Assembly (NCBI GenBank): GCA_964387955.1
Contig: CAYLXX010000032.1
Span: 1 to 9,187 of the forward strand
Origin: CAYLXX01 sp964387955
GTDB taxonomy: Bacteria > Patescibacteriota > Microgenomatia > UBA1406 > GWC2-37-13
Reading direction: 5' to 3'
Length of the DNA: 9,187 nucleotides
This document shows, in pieces, positions 1 to 6,396 of this stretch. The notes under the pieces are model-generated. The model searched no databases. It saw nothing but the letters and a program-made list of their open reading frames with translations, and was not told the origin of the DNA. Numbering within the stretch: position 1 is the first letter of the stretch; each line of letters begins with the position of its first letter. Made by a program: the position numbers and the translations under genes.

Positions 1-3
1 GCG

Positions 4-28
4 AGGTCCAGACACCTTAGAGACACCC
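4..28. repeat. Short hairpin and GACACC repeat at left edge, possibly a mobile-element end
   Basis: AGGT at 4-7 can pair with ACCT at 14-17 around a six-base loop, and GACACC occurs twice (11-16 and 22-27). On the reverse strand this reads as two GGTGTCT units separated by TAA. Small hairpins of this AAGGTGTCTG type resemble REP elements or subterminal ends of IS200/Y1-transposase elements. The window starts inside or next to the structure, so its extent is unknown. The resemblance is from memory and the repeat is short. Confidence 0.2.
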
Positions 29-55
29 CCTCATTGACTTACATTACAATGCAAG

Positions 56-84
56 TTGACTTCTGCCTTAGGCCGTGCCATACT
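56..84 (+). promoter_or_regulatory. Candidate promoter for the radical SAM gene
   Basis: TTGACT at 56-61 matches five of six bases of the -35 consensus. CATACT at 79-84 matches four of six of the -10 consensus, with a 17-base spacer. Transcription would start near 91-92. That gives an almost leaderless message if the ATG at 94 is used, or a leader of about 38 bases if the GTG at 130 is used. The same architecture, TTGACT-N17-TATACT, stands before the operon at 3340, which supports both calls. TAGAAT at 85-90 is a second -10-like hexamer but lacks a correctly spaced -35. Confidence 0.4.
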
Positions 85-101
85 TAGAATGGTATGGTAC
101 G
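74..101. repeat. 10-bp inverted repeat over the start of the radical SAM gene
   Basis: CGTGCCATAC (74-83) pairs with GTATGGTACG (92-101) over ten positions, nine Watson-Crick and one G-T, around an eight-base centre. It covers the putative -10, the predicted transcription start and the ATG at 94. As DNA it could be a repressor operator. As RNA it would need a promoter further upstream and would hide the ATG at 94. No U-tract follows, so it is not a typical intrinsic terminator. Confidence 0.5.
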
Positions 102-1827
102 ACGATCTGCTCGTGGGGAAAATACTTTTGTGAAGAAAGTAAATACTCGCGGCAAAACAATCCACGATCTCACAGACATACGAGTCGTTGTCGGATATCC
201 TCCTATTGAGTCAAAAAAAGGCGTTGCGCTCCTTTCTCAGAACAGACAATTCCAATATTTCAATGCGCCAACCTATATTTATCCCATGGTACCTGGGTAT
301 GCTGCCTCAAATTTGCAATACAAAGGTTACAAAACCTATTGGATGGATGGCATTGCCGAGCGAAAAAAATATAAAGACTGGATAAAAGAATTAAAAGCTG
401 TAAAACCCGATTATCTTCTGGTTGAAACAAAATCTCCGATTGTTAAAACTCATTGGAAGCAGATCAATGATATAAAAAAACAACTGCCCAACCTCAAACT
501 CATCTGGGTAGGGGATCATATAAGTTATCTACCTATCGAAATATTCGAAAACAGTAGGGTAGATTATGCAATTACAGGAGGAGACTATGATTTTGTTATC
601 GTCAATCTGCTAAACCACATTTACAAAGGTGAAGCACTCGAAGGTGGAGTGTATTGGAGACAATCCAATAAAGATATCAAAGCAAAACCCAAAAGCACCG
701 TCACTCTTTCCAACGGTAAAAAAGTCAATCATACTGGCGCTGCATCACTCAGACATAATCTAGACGAGCTTCCGTTTGTCGACAGAGATTTAACTAAATG
801 GTATCTTTATGCCTATGAAAATGGTAACTATAAGTACACCCCAGGAACTTACATGTACAGTGGACGCGATTGTTGGTGGAACCGCTGCACATTTTGTGTC
901 TGGGACCACACAATAAATCCACTCGGTTCATACCGGAGTTTTTCGCCTGAGCGATTATTTGCCGAGGTGAAACATGTAGTAGATAACTACGGCATCAAAG
1001 AGATATTTGATGACGCGGGCACCATGTTTATTGGTCCCAAACTTAAACGCTTTGCCGAACTCATGATCGAATCAGGCTATAACAAAAAAGTAAAATATGG
1101 CTGTAACATGCGCTTTAATGCCATCAACGAAGAATACTACCGTCTCATGGGTGAAGCAGGCTTCAGGTTTATCTTATACGGCATGGAATCGGGCAATCAA
1201 CGAACTCTTGATAAATTAGACAAAGGCACCAAAGAAGTAGACGCCATCAACGGTCCTCGACTGGCACGCAAACACGGCATGGATCCTCATATTACTATCA
1301 TGTTAGGGTACCCGTGGGAAACGTACGAGGAGGCTCAGAGAACAATTGCCATCGCCAAATATGCCTTTAAAAAAGGGTACTACGAGACAATGCAGGCCAC
1401 TATCGTCATCCCTTACCCTGGGACACCACTCTATCGTGAATGTAAAGAAAAAGGTTGGCTGCTTACCGATGATTACGATAAATTTGATATGAGACAATCG
1501 GTCATGAAAACTCCATTTCCAGAGGAAAAGATTTACGAACTTGAGCAGGACTTGTATTCGGCGTTTATGACGCCTCAATATGTTGCCCGAAAAATTTTAA
1601 GCATTCGCACACCCCATGATTTTATGTACCTTTTTTATATGGGTAAAAAATTGATCGGGCATTTGCTAGATTTTGACCCTAATCAAACCAAGGTTAATTA
1701 TGCGTCTGTTACTTTCTGGAAAAATGCCTTCTCTAAGTTAGGCAAACATTTCTTCTTTCCCAGCACAGCTTCAATCGATGCCGAAAAGAGTGCTATTCGG
1801 CTAGCAGACAGCGCAGTCAATCTCTAA
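94..1827 (+). CDS. B12-binding-domain radical SAM protein
   Basis: The product is 577 residues from the ATG at 94, or 565 from the GTG at 130. Residues about 28-180 form a Rossmann-like cobalamin-binding-type domain: VVVGYPP near the start, a YPMVPGYAASNL helix, and VGDH at 139-142 in the place of the family's GGxH. I see no DxHxxG motif, so any cobalamin would be bound base-off without a histidine ligand, as in other B12-radical SAM proteins. The radical SAM core follows, with cluster cysteines C260, C265 and C268 (CX4CX2C, one residue longer than canonical CX3CX2C), GMESG at 363-367 and GYPWET at 405-410. The last 100 residues are unassigned. Family members include methyltransferases, cyclases and ring-contracting enzymes, so the substrate cannot be read from sequence. 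Its place beside a glycan operon suggests sugar, lipid or peptide modification (inference). The stop overlaps that of the opposing gene by four bases. Confidence 0.9.
   Translation: MVRRSARGENTFVKKVNTRGKTIHDLTDIRVVVGYPPIESKKGVALLSQNRQFQYFNAPTYIYPMVPGYAASNLQYKGYKTYWMDGIAERKKYKDWIKELKAVKPDYLLVETKSPIVKTHWKQINDIKKQLPNLKLIWVGDHISYLPIEIFENSRVDYAITGGDYDFVIVNLLNHIYKGEALEGGVYWRQSNKDIKAKPKSTVTLSNGKKVNHTGAASLRHNLDELPFVDRDLTKWYLYAYENGNYKYTPGTYMYSGRDCWWNRCTFCVWDHTINPLGSYRSFSPERLFAEVKHVVDNYGIKEIFDDAGTMFIGPKLKRFAELMIESGYNKKVKYGCNMRFNAINEEYYRLMGEAGFRFILYGMESGNQRTLDKLDKGTKEVDAINGPRLARKHGMDPHITIMLGYPWETYEEAQRTIAIAKYAFKKGYYETMQATIVIPYPGTPLYRECKEKGWLLTDDYDKFDMRQSVMKTPFPEEKIYELEQDLYSAFMTPQYVARKILSIRTPHDFMYLFYMGKKLIGHLLDFDPNQTKVNYASVTFWKNAFSKLGKHFFFPSTASIDAEKSAIRLADSAVNL
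115..120 (+). promoter_or_regulatory. Possible ribosome binding site for alternative GTG start at 130
   Basis: GGGGAA lies nine bases before an in-frame GTG (130-132). It is the only Shine-Dalgarno-like, correctly spaced element before any gene in the window. Using it would drop the first 12 residues (MVRRSARGENTF), which lie outside the conserved cobalamin-binding-like domain. It would also place the inverted repeat in the promoter or leader instead of the coding sequence. Confidence 0.35.
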
Positions 1828-2314
1828 AGTTGATTTAATACTTCTTGTGCATGGGCATAACTTGGATCTATTTGCAAAGCTTGAGTTAAATACTCTTTTG
1901 CTTTCTCTTTATTACCCATTTGGAGATAAATAATACCGATATTGGTCATAATTTGTGGGTTGTTTGGGCTAACTTGTAAGGCTTTGTCCATATACTTAAG
2001 CGCTTCATCGTACTTTTTAACAGAAAAATAAATTTCGGCTATAGCATGATACGATTGCCAAATATGGGGATTAAGTTTTAAAGCTGTTAAATATCCCTGC
2101 ATTGCCAAATCTAGTTTGCCCTCTTCCCTATATACGTTTGCCATATTGTGATAGGCATCGGCATAATCTGGCTTGATTTCGATGGCCTTTTTAAATTCAG
2201 CAATAGCTTGTTCGTAATCGCCGTGCCGGTCATAATAATCACCCAAATTATTGTGATTGTTATGACTATGAGGTGAATACTTGCCAGCAGCAAGCCAGAG
2301 ATGATCCTCATCTG
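1824..2314 (-). CDS. TPR C-terminal part of GT-C/TMTC-like membrane protein (gene split by N gap)
   Basis: This is the C-terminal portion of the minus-strand gene that begins at 3291. It is open from the gap edge to the TAG at 1826-1824. The first residues after the gap read DEDHLWLAAGKYSPHS, then HNNHNNLGDYY. This is the usual lead-in from the last membrane loop to the TPRs of TMTC-like proteins. Four 34-residue TPR units follow, each ending in a KP, NP, SP or DP turn, then a short tail ending in NQL. A TTG at 2246 could be misread as the start of a free-standing TPR protein, but the frame continues open upstream into the gap. The TPRs probably face the outside and bind protein or glycan partners (inference from the family). 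The gene converges on the radical SAM gene with no terminator between them. Confidence 0.85.
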
Positions 2315-2414
2315 NNNNNNNNNNNNNNNNNNNNNNNNNNNNNNNNNNNNNNNNNNNNNNNNNNNNNNNNNNNNNNNNNNNNNNNNNNNNNNNNNNNNNN
2401 NNNNNNNNNNNNNN
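2315..2414. other. Assembly gap of 100 N
   Basis: Exactly 100 N, the customary placeholder for a scaffold join of unknown size. The flanking minus-strand frames belong to one gene but are out of register across 100 bases. Two N complete the codon at 2415 and one N completes the codon at 2313-2314, so the true gap must be a multiple of three. From the usual TMTC-like layout I expect roughly 100 missing residues (about 300 bases) containing the last membrane helices. Confidence 0.95.
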
Positions 2415-3291
2415 CGAAAAAGACTACTGTCAGGAAAAAACGTATCGAAAACTGCACAATACCGAAGGCAAGTTCAGTATGGTATAAAGTCAAAGCTCGC
2501 GGAAAAATAATCAGCTCTATGTACGAGGTGATTGCGATAGGAATTTGCTGAAGTGGGTTATACCATTGATCAGGCGCCTGATAATAATCGGTATGAAAAG
2601 TCTGCAGTCTTGGACCTATATTGATAATTGAAAAAAATCCGATTCCGGCCGCGACTACAATATAAGGGATCAGTCGCGGCCAATTTTTTTTGATTGAAAA
2701 AAAAGACAACTCCAGCGCGATAATAATACCCGGGAAGATAATAGCTTTTTCTGAGAAAAGCATTCCCATACCAGCAAAAAAAATAGACACAAAGTAGAGC
2801 CAGCTATACCGTTTACTCAAAATATAGGTTGCAATTGCACCAAGAAGGAAAAAGCTATACCTATTATACGATCCGGCAGAAATCCAGGTCACAGCCTCAA
2901 CCAGCATCGGGTGTACAGCAAAAATCGCCGCCGAAAAAAAAGCCAATTTTTTATTAGATAGTAGTTTGACAATCAAATAAAGCCAAATGGTAGCGCCCAA
3001 ATGAAACAGGATATTGGTAGCGTGAAACGGCACAGGATTGGTGCCAAACAATTTAAGTGTGAAATAGTAAATAAGATATCCGGGAGCAGTCACTGGTCTG
3101 GCCATAATCTGCGAAAAATCTCTGACAAATGCACTCGACACAATACCTGCCTTATCATCTGAAACAAAATCATTGGGAAGTGAATTGACATAAGCTACAA
3201 AAACGAGTGTCAACAAAATACAAATTTGCAGCAAATTATCCTTCAACCAATTTTTCGTAGCTGTCAAGAATGGTGTTGGCTTATCTGTCAT
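2415..3291 (-). CDS. N-terminal GT-C part of TMTC-like membrane glycosyltransferase (gene split by N gap)
   Basis: 292 complete residues are visible from the ATG at 3291 before the N gap; the gene resumes at 2314. The first membrane helix is at about 19-37. An outer loop with NDFVSDDK follows (D41, D45, D46), in the place where GT-C enzymes keep their catalytic acidic residues. HPMLVEAVTWISAGSYNR at 127-144 is the HPxxxEAVxWxxxR-type hallmark of TMTC and bacterial GT-C/TPR proteins. About eight to ten hydrophobic helices continue to FFLTVVFF at the gap, with LTLYHTEL at 267-274 just before the last. Such enzymes use polyprenyl-phosphate sugars outside the cytoplasmic membrane; eukaryotic TMTCs O-mannosylate proteins. 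Donor and acceptor here are unknown. A TTG at 3309 would add six residues but lies close to the predicted transcription start, so I prefer the ATG. No Shine-Dalgarno sequence is visible. Confidence 0.85.
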
Positions 3292-3298
3292 AGTGAAA

Positions 3299-3309
3299 TT
3301 GACTGTCAA
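3299..3309. repeat. TTGAC-T-GTCAA palindrome on the operon -35 box
   Basis: A perfect 5-bp inverted repeat with a one-base centre. It coincides with the + strand -35 hexamer and sits at the start of the predicted minus-strand transcript. It could be a half-site of an operator for a repressor controlling both divergent genes. It is short enough to arise by chance in AT-rich DNA. Confidence 0.25.
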
Positions 3310-3327
3310 ACAATTTCATTATATACT
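3299..3327 (+). promoter_or_regulatory. Candidate operon promoter before the first GT2 gene
   Basis: TTGACT at 3299-3304 and TATACT at 3322-3327 each match five of six consensus bases, with an optimal 17-base spacer. Transcription would start near 3334, only about six bases before the ATG at 3340. The message would be nearly leaderless, which fits the absence of a Shine-Dalgarno sequence there. This is the best promoter in the window and would drive the whole + strand operon. Confidence 0.55.
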
Positions 3328-3346
3328 AAAGATCCTCTAATGAAAA
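3318..3346 (-). promoter_or_regulatory. Candidate minus-strand promoter for the GT-C/TPR gene
   Basis: On the minus strand TATAAT occupies 3323-3318 (perfect -10). TTTTCA at 3346-3341 is a weak -35 (four of six) at a 17-base spacing. Transcription would begin near 3311, about 20 bases before the ATG at 3291. The -10 overlaps the -10 of the opposite-facing promoter by two bases, and the -35 lies over the start codon of the divergent GT2 gene. Confidence 0.4.
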
Positions 3347-4350
3347 AAAAGCTGCCTTCGGTAACCTTCGTTATATGTACATTTAATAGTCAAAACACAA
3401 TTGGCGAATGCTTGGAAAGCATCAAGAAACTTGATTATCCAAAAAATCTTATCAAAGCACAGATTATGGACGGAGAGTCACGCGATAAAACTCTGGAAAT
3501 AGTAAAAAAATATTCTTTCTGCAAAGTAATAATCAAAAAAACCGACGGCCCTGAGATCGCCACTGCCATGGGCTACAATAGAGCAACAACAGATCTTGTA
3601 GTCAATTTTCCCTCAGATAATGTCATACGAGAACGTAATTGGTTACGACGCATGGTCCAGCCGCTCCTGGATAATACCAAGATTGTTGCAGTAGAAACAC
3701 TCTATTACAGTTACGTAAAAGGAGATAAACCCTTGAATCGTTACTTTGGGCTTTTTGGCATGAACGATCCAGTGGCACTTTATCTGAATAAAAGAGATCG
3801 AGCTGCTCACTTCGAAACTCACTGGCACTTACCAACGCCCTACCAAGATAAGGGAGATTATTTTGTGACTAATTTCACCACAGAAAATATGCCCACACTT
3901 GGCGCCAATGGTTTCGTGATACGAAGAAAGTTTGCTCAGCTTGTTTCTAAAGTTCCCGAAAAATTTTCTCATATCGATTCGTGTTACGATCTTGTCAAAA
4001 GTGGGCATACTACGTTTGCTTTTGTTAAAAATGATATTTGGCATAAAACAGGAGAAGATTTTTTTACTTTTCTAAAAAAAAGAAATCGCTACTTACGCAT
4101 CCTGTATCTTAATAAAATTCATGTAAGACGTTATCACCTATATAACCCACAACAAGATAAAGTGAATTTACTAAAATATATATTCTTTTCACTAACTTTT
4201 GTTGAACCTACTGCACAATCTATACGCGGTTTTATAAAAATCAGAGATTGGGCTTGGTTTTTTCACCCGTTGGTTTGTTTTTCTTTGACAATAGTTTATA
4301 CTTACGCATTCGTGCTCAATTTTTTGCAGAATAAATGGAGAAAGAATTAA
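3340..4350 (+). CDS. Family 2 glycosyltransferase with C-terminal membrane anchor
   Basis: 336 residues from the ATG at 3340. The frame is open further upstream, but that extension would cross the promoter and the opposing gene, and VTFVICTFN starts the fold normally from here. The GT-A nucleotide-binding half has DGESRDKT at 44-51. The usual DXD position reads NFPSDN (89-94), which keeps one Asp. GANGFVIRR follows in the acceptor half, with histidines and acidic residues (HIDSCYDL, WHKTGEDF) near the usual catalytic region. The C-terminal hydrophobic stretch WFFHPLVCFSLTIVYTYAF probably anchors it to the inner membrane face. It would transfer a sugar from an NDP donor to a lipid-linked glycan; donor and acceptor are not predictable. 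It is the first gene of the operon and overlaps the next gene by 16 bases. Confidence 0.9.
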   Translation: MKKKLPSVTFVICTFNSQNTIGECLESIKKLDYPKNLIKAQIMDGESRDKTLEIVKKYSFCKVIIKKTDGPEIATAMGYNRATTDLVVNFPSDNVIRERNWLRRMVQPLLDNTKIVAVETLYYSYVKGDKPLNRYFGLFGMNDPVALYLNKRDRAAHFETHWHLPTPYQDKGDYFVTNFTTENMPTLGANGFVIRRKFAQLVSKVPEKFSHIDSCYDLVKSGHTTFAFVKNDIWHKTGEDFFTFLKKRNRYLRILYLNKIHVRRYHLYNPQQDKVNLLKYIFFSLTFVEPTAQSIRGFIKIRDWAWFFHPLVCFSLTIVYTYAFVLNFLQNKWRKN

Positions 4351-6395
4351 AAACATACCGCGGTAAACATTGCATAGTTACAGGAGCAGCTGGATTTATT
4401 GGATCAAATTTAGTCAATAAACTCATCGAATTAGGCGCACACGTATATGCCATTGACAATCTTGTATATTCTCCAAAAGATAACATCCACCCAAAGGCCG
4501 TATTTATAAAAGGCGATGTACGGGACGCACATATTTTTAAGAAATTGCCAAAGCAGAAATATCACTATTTATTTCATTTTGCTGGTCCTTCATCGACTAT
4601 CCTTTTCGATCGCGATCTAGTAGAGAGTACAAGCATTACACAACAAGGATTTCTCAATTGCCTTCAATACTGCGCCAGTGAACATATTCGGTTTGTATAT
4701 CCATCAAGCGGCAGCTTATACGCAGGCAGTGATCTTCCCCATACCGAAACTAAATCCCTTAATTTGACCGCTCTTAATACGTATGCCAAGAATAAGCTTA
4801 TGATCGAACAACTGGCCGCTGTCTATTGGCCCAAAATTCACTCACTGGGTCTGCGAATTCTAGCAGGATTTGGCCCCGGAGAAGATCATAAAGGTGAATT
4901 TGCTAGTGTTGTTTACACGCTTTGCCGTTCAATGTATGTGGGAAAATCACCTGTGATATGGGGCGACGGTACTCAAAGACGGGATTTTATTTTTATCGAC
5001 GATATAGTTCGCATTACTCTTATTCTGGCAGTAAACTGCGATGAACCAATTATCAATGTCGGCAAAGGCACAGATGTAGATTTTTTAGAAACGGTTAAGC
5101 TCATTAATAACGAACTTAAAACTGATATTAAACCGACATTTATCCCTCGGCCACAACTATATCTTGAGATAACTCTTGCCGATACGAAGCTCCTAAAAAA
5201 ATATTACAAAGGAAGCTTTACTTCTGTAAAAGAAGGCATACACAAAACCATTAAGTATCTTGATGAAATCAACAAAATCGATGTTAAAGTGCCATTCGTA
5301 GATCTACATGCACAGTACAAACACCTTGAAAAAGATGTGCAAAAAGTTCTGCATACTACACTTGAGGAAAGTTACTTTGTACACGGCCACCAGGTTCAGA
5401 ATTTCGAGGAAGAATTTGCACGATACATTGGGACCACTTCGTGCGTTGCAGTTAACTCAGGCACTGACGCACTACTTCTTGGAATGCGTGCACTAAATCT
5501 AGATCATGGAGGCGAGGTACTTATGGCTACTAACAGTTTTTTTGCGGCAGCTTTATCTGCATCAGAGAATGGCCTCAAACCAGTATTTTGCGACATTGAC
5601 GAAAAGGACAATGGTATTAATCTAGATGACTTGAAGCGCAAGATCACTTCTCGCACGAGAGCTATCATCTTAGTCCATTTATACGGGCAGCCAGATAAGA
5701 TTGACGAAGTCCGGGATATTATCAAAACAAGTCATAAAAATATTTTACTTATCGAAGATGCGTGCCAAGCACATGGTGCCATGTATAAAAGTCACAAAGC
5801 CGGTACGTATGGCATTTTCTCGGCTTACTCGTTTTATCCAACTAAAAATTTGGGGGCATATGGCGACGGAGGAGCAATTGTAACCTCAGATTCACAATTA
5901 ACCAAGAAACTGCGAATGCTGCGAGAATACGGACAGATTGATAAATATCACCATGAAATCATTGGTCTTAACTCGCGGTTAGATACCATTCAAGCTGCGA
6001 TACTCAGTTTAAAATTAAAACATCTTGACAATTGGAATAAAAAAAGACAGCAACTTGCATCAGACTACACTCAATTAATCAAAAAACAAATCCCATCCAT
6101 TAAACCTCCAAGCGAATTTAAAGATCGCAAAAGCATTTACCACTTGTATACAATACAAGCACAGAAAAGAGACCTGCTCTGGCAGTACTTGCATAAGAAA
6201 GGTGTCATTACTCATATTCATTACCCAGTGCCGCTGCATCTTCAAAGAGCTTATAGTTACCTAAAATACAAACCAGGTGATTTACCAATCTCAGAAGAAA
6301 TCGCTCATGAGCTCCTATCGCTACCTTTGTATCCCGAAATATCAGCCAAATCTATGCAGTACGTTGTCGAAACTATAAAAAGTTTTTATACATAA
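4335..6395 (+). CDS. Fused SDR nucleotide-sugar epimerase/dehydratase-like enzyme and DegT/DnrJ/EryC1 aminotransferase
   Basis: 686 residues, about twice either family's usual length. Residues 8-312 are an extended SDR: TGAAGFIG at 16-23 for NAD(P), SSG at 124-126, catalytic Y150 and K154, and RRDFIFIDD at 215-223. The Ser site lacks the Asp-Glu pair of 4,6-dehydratases and the Glu of UDP-xylose synthase, so a C4-epimerase or reductase role is more likely (inference). VPFVDLHAQY at 319-328 is the normal N-terminus of DegT-type PLP aminotransferases. That half carries SGTDA (375-379), EDACQAHG (474-481, D475 for the pyridine nitrogen) and the Schiff-base lysine K504 in SFYPTKNLGAYGDGG. It most resembles 3-keto-sugar aminotransferases such as FdtB, QdtB and WbpE. 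The linker is short and uninterrupted. An in-frame GTG at 5289 marks where a free aminotransferase would begin but has no ribosome site. The start overlaps the GT2 gene by 16 bases, suggesting translational coupling. Confidence 0.9.
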   Translation: MEKELKTYRGKHCIVTGAAGFIGSNLVNKLIELGAHVYAIDNLVYSPKDNIHPKAVFIKGDVRDAHIFKKLPKQKYHYLFHFAGPSSTILFDRDLVESTSITQQGFLNCLQYCASEHIRFVYPSSGSLYAGSDLPHTETKSLNLTALNTYAKNKLMIEQLAAVYWPKIHSLGLRILAGFGPGEDHKGEFASVVYTLCRSMYVGKSPVIWGDGTQRRDFIFIDDIVRITLILAVNCDEPIINVGKGTDVDFLETVKLINNELKTDIKPTFIPRPQLYLEITLADTKLLKKYYKGSFTSVKEGIHKTIKYLDEINKIDVKVPFVDLHAQYKHLEKDVQKVLHTTLEESYFVHGHQVQNFEEEFARYIGTTSCVAVNSGTDALLLGMRALNLDHGGEVLMATNSFFAAALSASENGLKPVFCDIDEKDNGINLDDLKRKITSRTRAIILVHLYGQPDKIDEVRDIIKTSHKNILLIEDACQAHGAMYKSHKAGTYGIFSAYSFYPTKNLGAYGDGGAIVTSDSQLTKKLRMLREYGQIDKYHHEIIGLNSRLDTIQAAILSLKLKHLDNWNKKRQQLASDYTQLIKKQIPSIKPPSEFKDRKSIYHLYTIQAQKRDLLWQYLHKKGVITHIHYPVPLHLQRAYSYLKYKPGDLPISEEIAHELLSLPLYPEISAKSMQYVVETIKSFYT

Positions 6396-6396
6396 C

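Noticed and set aside
34..50. TTGACT (34-39) and TACAAT (45-50) as a promoter
   Set aside because: The boxes are only five bases apart; the second TTGACT at 56 has a correct 17-base spacing.
1815..1840. Terminator between the convergent genes
   Set aside because: Only a 4-bp AATC/GATT pairing with no T-tract; too weak to call.
1824..2246. Free-standing TPR protein starting with TTG at 2246
   Set aside because: The frame stays open upstream to the gap with a typical TMTC linker; it is the C-terminus of the gene beginning at 3291.
2273..2551. Plus-strand reading frame through the N gap
   Set aside because: It is held open only by undetermined bases and is antisense to the GT-C/TPR gene.
3291..3309. 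TTG at 3309 as start of the GT-C gene
   Set aside because: It lies almost at the predicted transcription start and adds six residues with no family support; the ATG at 3291 is simpler.
3226..3339. Extended N-terminus for the first GT2 gene, starting at 3226
   Set aside because: The extra 38 residues overlap the opposing gene and the promoter and are unlike GT2 proteins; the ATG at 3340 starts the fold correctly.
5289..6395. Separate aminotransferase gene starting at GTG 5289
   Set aside because: No stop ends the SDR frame before it and no ribosome site precedes it; a fusion explains the sequence better, though internal initiation cannot be excluded.
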